A program made the translations under genes and the position numbers. Below, in pieces: positions 52,658 through 60,409 of a DNA stretch of 64,000 nt. Under the pieces are notes generated by a model that worked only from the letters and a program-made list of their open reading frames with translations, made no database searches and was not told where the DNA came from. Location: the NCBI RefSeq assembly GCF_021401125.1, contig NZ_JACBFQ010000011.1:95910-159909 (forward strand), written 5' to 3'. Origin of the DNA: Xanthobacter sp. NM-59 (lineage in GTDB: Bacteria > Pseudomonadota > Alphaproteobacteria > Rhizobiales > Xanthobacteraceae). The number at the start of each line of letters is the position of its first letter. Position 1 is the stretch's first letter.

Positions 52658-53263
52658 ATGCTGAAGCAGCTTCGTCCCGCCCTGGTGATGATCGTGGCGC
52701 TCACGGTGATCACCGGCCTCGCCTATCCGCTGGCGATGACCGGCATCGCCCAGGCGGTGTTCCCACGCCAAGCCAACGGCAGCCTCATCGAGAAGGACGG
52801 CAAGGTGGTCGGCTCTGCCCTCATCGGCCAGAGCTTCACCAGCGAGCGCTATTTCCACGGACGTCCGTCCGCCACCACCGGCGCCGATCCGAATGATCCC
52901 ACGAAGAGCGTGGCGCAGCCCTACAACGCCGCGAACTCCATGGGATCAAACCTCGGCCCCACCAATGCAGCCCTGATCGAGCGCATCAAGACTGACGCGG
53001 CGGCGCTGAAGGCCGAGAACCCCACCACACCGGTACCCATGGACCTCGTCACGACGTCGGGCAGCGGCCTCGATCCCGATATCTCGCCCGAAGCGGCCTA
53101 TTTCCAGGTGCAGCGAGTGGCAAAAGCCCGCGGCATGACCGAGCAGGCGGTACGAGCGCTGGTGGATGCCCATACCGAAGCCCGTGAGCTGGGCTTCATG
53201 GGAGAGCCGACGGTGAACGTCCTCGCGCTCAACCTTGCATTGGACGGCTCCGGCCGGCGCTGA
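52658..53263 (+). CDS. kdpC: KdpC subunit
   Basis: 201 residues from ATG 52658. One N-terminal membrane helix ([20 protein letters not shown]) and a periplasmic-facing domain with the family boxes [50 protein letters not shown] and [10 protein letters not shown]. Assembles KdpA with KdpB. The 156-base gap from kdpB contains a GC-rich hairpin-prone stretch but no gene. Confidence 0.95.
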   Translation: MLKQLRPALVMIVALTVITGLAYPLAMTGIAQAVFPRQANGSLIEKDGKVVGSALIGQSFTSERYFHGRPSATTGADPNDPTKSVAQPYNAANSMGSNLGPTNAALIERIKTDAAALKAENPTTPVPMDLVTTSGSGLDPDISPEAAYFQVQRVAKARGMTEQAVRALVDAHTEARELGFMGEPTVNVLALNLALDGSGRR

Positions 53264-53320
53264 CATGCCAGGCCCGCGACGCCCGCCGAAACGGGATGAG
53301 CGGGCGAGCGGAGTGACGAT

Positions 53321-56029
53321 ATGGCTGACGAGAAGCGTGACACCGGCGCCCGCCCGTCCCCTGAGGCGCTCCTGGAAAGCGCAGAGCGCGAGACCAGGGG
53401 ACGCCTGAAGATCTTCCTCGGCGCCGCGCCCGGCGTCGGCAAGACCTACGAGATGCTCATGTCCGGCCGCGCCCGCCTCAGTGAGGGGGTGGACGTGGTG
53501 ATCGGCGTGGTGGAGACCCATGGCCGCAAGGAAACCGAGGCCCTGGTGGACGGCTTCGAGGTCATCCCGCGCCGGATGGTGGAGTATAAGGGCCGTGTGC
53601 TCGACGAAATGGACCTCGACGGGATCCTCGCGCGGCAGCCGGCCCTGGTGCTGGTGGACGAGCTCGCGCACACCAATGCCGAGGGCAGCCGCCACCCCAA
53701 GCGCTATCTCGACGTGGAGGAACTGCTGGCACGGGGCATCGACGTCTACACCACGCTGAACATCCAGCATGTGGAGAGCCTCAACGACGTGGTGGCGCAG
53801 ATCACCCGCATCCGGGTGCGGGAGACGGTGCCGGATTCCATCATCGACCGGGCCGACGACATCGAGATCATCGACCTCACCCCCGACGACCTCATCAAAC
53901 GGCTGAACGAAGGCAAGGTCTACCTGCCGAAGACGGCACGGCGGGCGATCGAGAACTACTTCTCGCCCGGAAATCTTACGGCTCTCCGTGAGCTGGCCCT
54001 GCGGCGCACTGCTCAGCGGGTGGACGAGCAACTTGTCAGCCACATGCAGGCGCACGCCATCCCCGGTCCCTGGGCGGCGGGCGAACGGGTGCTGGTGTGC
54101 GTGAACGAGAAAGCGCGCGGCCGTGCCTTGGTGCGCTATGCCCGCCGCCTGGCAGACCGCCTGCGCGCGCCCTGGGCCGCGCTGCACGTGGAGACCTCCC
54201 GTGACGCCGCGCTTTCCGAGGAGGACAAGGACCGTATCGCGGCTCATCTGCGCCTTGCCGAGCAACTCGGTGCCGAGGCGGTCACCGTTCCCGGCCAGGA
54301 GGTGGCGAAGGACATCCTGCGCTACGCCACGGCCAACAACTTCACCCACGTCGTCGTAGGGAGCCCCGGCCAGCCGCGCTGGCGGGAACTGCTGACCGGT
54401 TCGGTGTCTCACGAGCTCATCCGCCGCGCCGGCGATATCAGCGTGCATGTGATCTCCGGGGCGGAGCGCGAGAATGGCGCGACGGCGCGCAGCGTGAAGG
54501 CGGCGGCTGTGCGTCCGCCGATCCGGATCTGGCCTTATGTGATCAGCACCCTCTATGTGGGGGGTGCGCTTGCAGCGAGTATAGTGCTCGATCGGATGCT
54601 CGACGTGCGCAATCTCGCGCTCGTTTTCCTCATGGGCGTGCTCGGTTCGGCCGTGACGGCGGGGCTTTGGCCGGCGCTCTATGCCTGCCTCGTGAGCGCG
54701 CTCGCCTTCAACTACTTCTTCCTGGAGCCGCGCTACACCCTCACCGTCCAGGACCCCGAGAGCGTCCTCGCCCTCGTGTTCTTTCTCGTCGTTGCGGTGA
54801 CGGCCAGCAACCTCATGGGGCGGGTACAGCGGCAGGCAGAAACCGCCCGCCAACGCGCACGGGCCACCGAGGATCTCTATCTCTTCTCCAAGAAACTCGC
54901 CGGCGCCGGGACCCTCGACGACGTGCTGTGGGCCACCGCCCACCAGATCGCGCTGATGCTGAAGGTGCGGGTGGTGATCCTGCTGCCGGAGGAAAGCGGC
55001 GTCGCGGTGAGAGCCGGCTATCCGCCCGACGACACGCTGGTGGAGGCCGACCTCGCTGCGGCCCGCTGGGCCTTCGAGCACGACCGACCCGCCGGACGGG
55101 GTGCTGACACGCTGCCGGGAGCGAAGCGCCTCTACATGCCGCTGAAGTCGAGCCGCACCATCCTCGGCGTCATCGGCCTCGACAATGACCGGCAAGGCCC
55201 TTTGCTGACGCCCGAGCAGCAACGCCTGTTCGACGCGCTGGCCGACCAGGCTGCCCTCGCCATCGAGCGCATCCAGCTCGTCGCCGACATCGACCACGCC
55301 AAGCGCGTGGCGGAGACCGACCGCCTGCGTTCCGCCCTGCTGACCTCCATCTCCCACGACCTGAAGACGCCGCTCTCCGCCATCCTCGGGGCCGCCGGCG
55401 CTTTGCGGGACTATTCCGGATCCATGTCCGAGCCGGACCGCTCCGACCTGCTCGCCACCGTGATCGACGAGGCGGAACGGCTCAACCGCTTCATCGCCAA
55501 CCTGCTCGACATGACGCGGCTGGAAACCGGGGCAATGCAGCCGAATGCATCTTTCTATTTCGCAGGGGATATCGTCGGCGCAGCACTGCGGCGAGCATCC
55601 AAAATCCTCGCCCGGCATCGTGTCGAAGTCGACATCTCCTCCGACCTTCCGATGCTGAAGACCGACGCGGTGTTGTTCGAGCAGGTGCTGTTCAACCTGC
55701 TGGACAATGCGGCCAAATACGCACCGGCCGGCTCCCTGGTGCTCATAGGTGGGCGCCAGGAAGGGCGGGATCTCGTCTTTCGTGTGATGGACGAAGGTCC
55801 CGGCATCCCCGCGGAGGATCTCGAGCGGGTGTTCGATTCCTTCTACAGGGTGCGCAAAACCGACCACGTCCGTGCGGGTACGGGCCTTGGGCTTTCCATC
55901 TGCCGCGGCTTCATCGAGGCCATGGGGGGAACAATCTCGGTGACGAACAGGATGGATCGCAGTGGCGCGATCTTCACCATCCGCATGCCGGTTTCGGCGG
56001 ACACGCCAAATCTGGACAACCAACTATGA
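53321..56029 (+). CDS. kdpD: KdpD, osmosensitive K+ sensor histidine kinase
   Basis: 902 residues from ATG 53321. N-terminal KdpD domain with Walker A FLGAAPGVGKTYEML near 33-47 and LVDELAHTNAEGSRHPKRYL; USP-like domain (VLVCVNEKARGRALVRYARR); four membrane segments (YVISTLYVGGALAASIVLDR, NLALVFLMGVLGSAVTAGLW and following); GAF domain; H-box with phospho-acceptor His in SISHDLKTPLSAILGAAGAL near 679; N-box LLDNAAKYAP and G-box GTGLGLSICRGF. It senses low K+/osmotic stress and phosphorylates KdpE. Complete; the stop overlaps the kdpE start. Confidence 0.96.
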   Translation: MADEKRDTGARPSPEALLESAERETRGRLKIFLGAAPGVGKTYEMLMSGRARLSEGVDVVIGVVETHGRKETEALVDGFEVIPRRMVEYKGRVLDEMDLDGILARQPALVLVDELAHTNAEGSRHPKRYLDVEELLARGIDVYTTLNIQHVESLNDVVAQITRIRVRETVPDSIIDRADDIEIIDLTPDDLIKRLNEGKVYLPKTARRAIENYFSPGNLTALRELALRRTAQRVDEQLVSHMQAHAIPGPWAAGERVLVCVNEKARGRALVRYARRLADRLRAPWAALHVETSRDAALSEEDKDRIAAHLRLAEQLGAEAVTVPGQEVAKDILRYATANNFTHVVVGSPGQPRWRELLTGSVSHELIRRAGDISVHVISGAERENGATARSVKAAAVRPPIRIWPYVISTLYVGGALAASIVLDRMLDVRNLALVFLMGVLGSAVTAGLWPALYACLVSALAFNYFFLEPRYTLTVQDPESVLALVFFLVVAVTASNLMGRVQRQAETARQRARATEDLYLFSKKLAGAGTLDDVLWATAHQIALMLKVRVVILLPEESGVAVRAGYPPDDTLVEADLAAARWAFEHDRPAGRGADTLPGAKRLYMPLKSSRTILGVIGLDNDRQGPLLTPEQQRLFDALADQAALAIERIQLVADIDHAKRVAETDRLRSALLTSISHDLKTPLSAILGAAGALRDYSGSMSEPDRSDLLATVIDEAERLNRFIANLLDMTRLETGAMQPNASFYFAGDIVGAALRRASKILARHRVEVDISSDLPMLKTDAVLFEQVLFNLLDNAAKYAPAGSLVLIGGRQEGRDLVFRVMDEGPGIPAEDLERVFDSFYRVRKTDHVRAGTGLGLSICRGFIEAMGGTISVTNRMDRSGAIFTIRMPVSADTPNLDNQL

Positions 56030-56721
56030 CTGTTTCGACGGTAAAAATTCTGGTCGTTGACGACGAGCCTCCCATTCGCAAGCTGCTCCGCGTCGGGCTC
56101 GTCGCCGAAGGCTTCACGATTGCTGAAGCGACCAACGCCCGGGAAGCCATGGAATCCGCCAAAGCGGAGCGCCCGGATCTCGTCCTGCTCGACCTCGGGC
56201 TGCCCGACCTCCCGGGTCATGACCTTCTCGGGAAGTGGCGCGGAGAGCTGCTGGAAGTTCCTATCATCATCCTGTCGAGCCGCACTGACGAGACCGGGAT
56301 CGTGAAGGCGCTTGAACTGGGCGCGGACGACTACGTGACCAAGCCGTTCGGCATGAAGGAGCTGGTGGCACGGATCCGTGTCGCCCTGCGCCACAAGTTC
56401 CAGCAGCAGGGCGAGAAGCCGGTGTTCCAGACCGGAGGTCTGAGCGTGGACCTCGTGAAGCGGATCGTGAAGGTCGATGGCCAGGAGGTGAAGCTCTCTC
56501 CGAAGGAATACGATATCCTGCGTGTCCTCGTGCAGCACGCCGGCAAGGTCATCACGCATCAGCACCTGCTCAACCAAGTCTGGGGCGAAGCCACTGATGT
56601 GCAATATCTGCGCGTCTATGTGCGGCAACTGCGGCAGAAAATCGAGAGATCGCCCGACCAGCCTCAGTACATCATGACCGAAACCGGTGTTGGCTATCGC
56701 CTGCGTGAGGCTGACGGCTGA
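56026..56721 (+). CDS. kdpE: KdpE, response regulator
   Basis: 231 residues; ATG 56026 overlaps the kdpD TGA. Receiver domain: VDDEPPIRKLLRVG, phospho-acceptor Asp in LVLLDLGLPDLPG, Thr/Ser switch in IILSSRTDETG, Lys in VTKPFGMKEL. OmpR-type winged helix at the C-terminus (LSPKEYDILRVLVQHAGKVI, YLRVYVRQLRQKIE). It activates the kdpFABC promoter. Intact. Confidence 0.96.
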   Translation: MTVSTVKILVVDDEPPIRKLLRVGLVAEGFTIAEATNAREAMESAKAERPDLVLLDLGLPDLPGHDLLGKWRGELLEVPIIILSSRTDETGIVKALELGADDYVTKPFGMKELVARIRVALRHKFQQQGEKPVFQTGGLSVDLVKRIVKVDGQEVKLSPKEYDILRVLVQHAGKVITHQHLLNQVWGEATDVQYLRVYVRQLRQKIERSPDQPQYIMTETGVGYRLREADG

Positions 56722-56778
56722 AGGGGGCGCCCTCATGCTGCGCCTCATCTGACCCGCGCGAATGAAGTGAACAAAATC

Positions 56779-57249
56779 ATGAAGATTTCCGACTTTCTCC
56801 AGCCGGAGAACGTTTTCATCGACCTGCCTTCGACATCCAAGGCAGACGTCTTGAAGCGGCTGTCCGATGCCGCGAGCCGGCAGCTTGGCATCGATGGAAG
56901 CGTCATCTTCGACACGCTCCACTCACGTGAGCGGCTCGGTTCAACGGGAGTGGGCGGAGGAATCGCTATTCCTCACGCCCGAGTTCCGAACCTGAAACGA
57001 CCCTTCGGAATGCTGGCGAGACTTGCCAGTGATGTCGCATTTGAAGCCATCGATGACATTCCGGTGGATATCGTCTTTGTCCTTCTCATGCCAGACGATA
57101 GCACCAAGGCCCATCTTAACATGCTCGCATGCATCGCTCGGCGCCTGCGGACAGCCGAAGTCCTAAAGGAAGTGCGCGCCGCGAGGGATTCGGATCAACT
57201 ATATGCTGCTGTGGTAGACAGGCCGGAGACGAAGTTACCGATAGAATGA
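56779..57249 (+). CDS. PTS EIIA-type protein (PtsN/EIIA-Ntr-like)
   Basis: 156 residues from ATG 56779 (GTG 56767 is an alternative). PTS_EIIA_2 domain: ISDFLQPENVFIDLPSTSKA, then LGSTGVGGGIAIPHARVPNL with the phosphorylated His66, and VFVLLMPDDSTKAHLNMLAC. In E. coli, dephospho-EIIA-Ntr binds KdpD and stimulates kdp expression, so its place directly after kdpE suggests it tunes this KdpDE system. No EI or NPr partner in the window; it would rely on host components. Confidence 0.88.
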   Translation: MKISDFLQPENVFIDLPSTSKADVLKRLSDAASRQLGIDGSVIFDTLHSRERLGSTGVGGGIAIPHARVPNLKRPFGMLARLASDVAFEAIDDIPVDIVFVLLMPDDSTKAHLNMLACIARRLRTAEVLKEVRAARDSDQLYAAVVDRPETKLPIE

Positions 57250-57395
57250 AATTGTCTTGAGTGATTATGTTGTTATTTTCCTGTCGGATGGATGTCGCAG
57301 TTTTTTTAATATAGAATAATTTACTTCTTAAGTTTAGTGGAAAATTACACGCTCTGTGCGGTCGTGTTGATTTCCATGATTGAAGAGGGATCTGG

Positions 57396-58283
57396 GTGGA
57401 CCTGCGCCATCTTCGCTACGTCGTCGCCAGTGCCCGCAACGGCAGCTTCAGCGCCGCCGCGCAGGAGCTGAACGTCCGCCAGCCCATCGTGAGCCGGCGC
57501 ATCAAGGAGGTCGAGGACGAACTAGGGGTCTCCCTGTTCGACCGCTCCAAGGCCGGCGCGCGCCTGACCCCGACCGGCGAGGCCTTCCTCGTTGCCGCCC
57601 GCCGCATCCTCTGCGACGTGGAGCGGCTGTCGGAGCAGACCAAGGCGAACGCGGCGGGCATTCTCGGCCGTGTCGTCGTCGGCTTCTACAAGTCGCTTTC
57701 CTCGGGCGCATTCCGGGCCGCCTTGCGCGACTTCCGCTGCCAATATCCCGGCATCGAGGTGGAGCTGATCGAATCCCCCTTCGCCGAGCTGAAGGCCGGC
57801 GTCCTCGCCGGCACCATCGACACCGCCATCGTTCTGGGCGATGCCGGATCCAGCGACGCTCTGTCCGCGCTGGAGCTCTGGTCCGAGCACCTCGTCGTTG
57901 CCCTGCCGCAGCACCATCCCCTCGCAGGCAAGCCGGTCATCTACTGGCCGGAGCTGAAGGGCGAGCGCTTCCTCCTGAGCCATCACGACCCCGGCCCCGA
58001 CATGCGCAACATCCTGCTGCGCCATCTCGCCGCCCCGTCGGATCATCCGCTCGTCGCGACGCGGCATCTGAGCCGGGAGAGCATCCTCGGCGAAGTGGCT
58101 GAGGGCCAGGGCATCACCCTCCAGTGCGAATCCGCCGAAGGTCTCGCGGGCCTCGGCGTGGTCTTCCGGCCGATCCACGACGGCAGCGGCGCGACCCGTC
58201 TCGGCTATGTGGCCTGCTGGCGGCCCGACACCATCAATCCCGCGCTGACGAGCTTCCTGGACGTCCTGAAGCCCCGCCGCTGA
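57396..58283 (+). CDS. LysR-family transcriptional regulator
   Basis: 295 residues, GTG 57396. N-terminal winged HTH (MDLRHLRYVVASARNGSFSA, RQPIVSRRIKEVEDELGVSL, FDRSKAGARLTPTGEAFL) and a substrate-binding domain (GRVVVGFYKSLSSGAF, LVVALPQHHPLAG). LysR genes are common near trb operons of this ICE group. Upstream is an AT-rich 146-base spacer after the ptsN-like gene that probably holds its promoter. The inducer is unknown; target could be the trb genes or the cargo. Confidence 0.9.
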   Translation: MDLRHLRYVVASARNGSFSAAAQELNVRQPIVSRRIKEVEDELGVSLFDRSKAGARLTPTGEAFLVAARRILCDVERLSEQTKANAAGILGRVVVGFYKSLSSGAFRAALRDFRCQYPGIEVELIESPFAELKAGVLAGTIDTAIVLGDAGSSDALSALELWSEHLVVALPQHHPLAGKPVIYWPELKGERFLLSHHDPGPDMRNILLRHLAAPSDHPLVATRHLSRESILGEVAEGQGITLQCESAEGLAGLGVVFRPIHDGSGATRLGYVACWRPDTINPALTSFLDVLKPRR

Positions 58284-58325
58284 TTTCCACAGAAGATCTC
58301 GGCTGCGGCGGTGGCGCCCACCCGT

Positions 58326-58544
58326 TCAGGACCGGGGCCGACCGAGCGGGCGTCTCATGGCGCGCGCGGCAAAGCCCGCCGCCTTGATCATGAGGCATGC
58401 GAAGCCCCAGATGCCGGCCAGCATTGGAATGGCGAGCCAATCCAATTCGTTGAGGATGATCGCCCTGACGATGGCGAAGGTGAGCACGAGGGCCTGGAAG
58501 GCGAAGACGATCTTCTTGCCGCGTTCCAGAAACGTAACGAACAT
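58326..58544 (-). CDS. Small inner-membrane protein (72 residues)
   Basis: ATG 58544 with GAGGGA upstream on the minus strand. MFVTFLERGKKIVFAFQALV starts the first of two membrane segments; the second is LDWLAIPMLAGIWGFACLMI. A basic C-terminus (AMRRPLGRPRS) follows. Convergent with the LysR gene and divergent from trbB. Function unknown. Confidence 0.6.
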   Translation of the reverse strand: MFVTFLERGKKIVFAFQALVLTFAIVRAIILNELDWLAIPMLAGIWGFACLMIKAAGFAARAMRRPLGRPRS

Positions 58545-58777
58545 CCCGCGTCCCTCGGCGACACTCACGGAACATATCACGCGATCGCCCGCGTACTGAC
58601 AGCCGCAATCCGACTGTTCACCCACATCGGCGCGCCGCGAGTCCCATGTATTTTTTCGCTCTCCTACGCCCGGCTGCGACATCAGCAACAATGATGTTGC
58701 CCGCCTGCAATTTGTGCCTTTCTTGATTGTCCCCGTCGCCATCCCGCTTCCCGCGGATGGCCGCAGACGGGGGCGCA

Positions 58778-59806
58778 ATGTCGGTACATCACAATGGCGG
58801 CGAAGGTCTTTCGCGCGGCGCGCGCATGCTGCGCACCGCGCTCGGCCCGGCCATCGCCGCATGGCTCGAAGATCCTGACATTGTCGAGGTGATGCTCAAC
58901 CCCGATGGCCGACTTTGGGTCGACCGGCTACGCGAGGGCCTCCTCGACACGGGCGAATGGCTCCTGCCGGCCGACGGCGAGCGCATCGTCCGCCTCGTCG
59001 CCCATCACGTCGGCGCCGAGGTCCACGCCGGCGCCCCACGCGTCTCCGCAGAACTGCCTGGGACCGGCGATCGCTTTGAGGGCTTGCTGCCGCCGATCGT
59101 GACCGCGCCGGCCTTCGCCATCCGCAAGCCGGCGGTGGCCGTCTTCACCCTCACCGACTATGTCGTTGCCGGCATCATGACAGAGAGCCAAGCCGAGGTG
59201 CTGCGGCTCGCTGTCGGGGGGCGCCGGAACATCCTGGTCGCCGGCGGCACCTCCACCGGTAAGACCACGCTTGCCAATGCCCTCCTCGCTGAGGTCGCCG
59301 GGACTTCGGATCGGGTGGTACTGATCGAGGATACCCGCGAACTGCAATGCGCCGCGCCGAACCTCGTGGCGCTGCGGACGAAGGACGGCGTCGCCTCGCT
59401 TTCCGACCTCGTGAAGTCGTCGTTGCGCCTGCGCCCCGACCGCATCCCGGTGGGCGAAGTCCGCGGCGCCGAGGCGCTGGACCTGCTCAAGGCCTGGTCC
59501 ACCGGCCACCCCGGCGGCATCGGCACCATCCATGCCAGCTCCGCGCTCGGCGCGCTGCGGCGCCTGGAGCAACTCGTGCAGGAGGCCGTGGTCACGGTGC
59601 CGCGCGCGCTGATCGCCGAAACCATCGGCATCATCGCCGTGCTCGCCGGCCGCGGGACCGCCCGCCGCCTCGCCGAGATCGCCCTGGTGGACGGACTCGA
59701 TCCCGCCACCGGGGACTACCGGACCATCCGCGCCCAGCTCGATCCCGATCCGGACCTCGATCCCGACCTTTATCCCTTGCCCGCACCCAAAGGAGAAGAC
59801 CTGTGA
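58778..59806 (+). CDS. trbB: TrbB, conjugal transfer ATPase
   Basis: 342 residues from ATG 58778, chosen because GGGGG lies eight bases upstream and the protein start [20 protein letters not shown] fits the family; ATG 58757 is also in frame. VirB11-type hexameric ATPase on the cytoplasmic side of the channel. Walker [18 protein letters not shown] near 154, Asp box [11 protein letters not shown], Walker B-like [20 protein letters not shown] and the His box [19 protein letters not shown]. The usual Ile in IIVGEVRG is Pro here. Heads the trb operon. Confidence 0.95.
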   Translation: MSVHHNGGEGLSRGARMLRTALGPAIAAWLEDPDIVEVMLNPDGRLWVDRLREGLLDTGEWLLPADGERIVRLVAHHVGAEVHAGAPRVSAELPGTGDRFEGLLPPIVTAPAFAIRKPAVAVFTLTDYVVAGIMTESQAEVLRLAVGGRRNILVAGGTSTGKTTLANALLAEVAGTSDRVVLIEDTRELQCAAPNLVALRTKDGVASLSDLVKSSLRLRPDRIPVGEVRGAEALDLLKAWSTGHPGGIGTIHASSALGALRRLEQLVQEAVVTVPRALIAETIGIIAVLAGRGTARRLAEIALVDGLDPATGDYRTIRAQLDPDPDLDPDLYPLPAPKGEDL

Positions 59807-60138
59807 CCCTGCCTGCCTTCCAACGCCTTCGCCATGGCCTCGCTTATGTGACCGCCCTGGCCGCCGTCTCCGCCCTCATGGTCGCCCCGGCCCACGCTTC
59901 CGGCTCGTCCATGCCCTGGGAGGAGCCGCTTCAGAAGATCCTCGAATCCGTCGAGGGGCCGGTGGCCAAGATTGTCGCCGTCATCATCATTATCACCACC
60001 GGCCTGACGCTGGCCTTCGGCGACACTTCGGGCGGCTTCCGCCGGCTCGTGCAGATCGTGTTCGGCCTGTCCATCGCCTTCGCCGCGTCGAGCTTCTTCC
60101 TCTCCTTCTTCTCCTTCGGCGGCGGGGCGCTGGTGTGA
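59803..60138 (+). CDS. trbC: TrbC, conjugative pilin
   Basis: 111 residues, GTG 59803 overlapping trbB stop. Signal peptide with hydrophobic core (YVTALAAVSALMVAPAHASG), then two membrane helices (AKIVAVIIIITTGLTLAFGD; QIVFGLSIAFAASSFFLSFF), the VirB2/TrbC prepilin layout. It would be processed and, by analogy with RP4, cyclised by the TraF peptidase at 25586. Confidence 0.93.
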   Translation: MTLPAFQRLRHGLAYVTALAAVSALMVAPAHASGSSMPWEEPLQKILESVEGPVAKIVAVIIIITTGLTLAFGDTSGGFRRLVQIVFGLSIAFAASSFFLSFFSFGGGALV

Positions 60139-60401
60139 TGGAGGAGGAGGTCCGCGGCTTCTTCGCTCCGGTGCGCCGCTCGCTCACCCAGCCGATCCTG
60201 CTCGGCGGTGCCCCGCGCGCCGTCGCCATCGCCAACGGCACGCTCGCCGGCGCAATCGGCCTCGGTCTGCGCCTGTGGATCGCCGGCCTCGTCCTTTGGG
60301 CCATCGGGCACTTCGCCGCCGTGTGGGCGGCGCGGCGCGACGCCCAGTTCGTCGATGTGGTGCGCAGGCACCTGCGCTATCCCGCGCATATGGGCGTGTG
60401 A
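60138..60401 (+). CDS. trbD: TrbD (VirB3-like)
   Basis: 87 residues from ATG 60138, overlapping trbC stop (TGATG). Short N-terminal soluble part with the family box VRRSLTQPILLGGAPRAVAI, then two membrane segments (ANGTLAGAIGLGLRLWIAGL, LWAIGHFAAVWAARRD). Inner-membrane component of the channel. Intact. Confidence 0.93.
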   Translation: MEEEVRGFFAPVRRSLTQPILLGGAPRAVAIANGTLAGAIGLGLRLWIAGLVLWAIGHFAAVWAARRDAQFVDVVRRHLRYPAHMGV

Positions 60402-60409
60402 GGTCCGCC

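Noticed and set aside
52946..56023. A 1025-codon minus-strand open frame opposite kdpC/kdpD
   Set aside because: Antisense shadow of kdpD, whose motifs are complete on the plus strand; the antisense product has no recognisable features.
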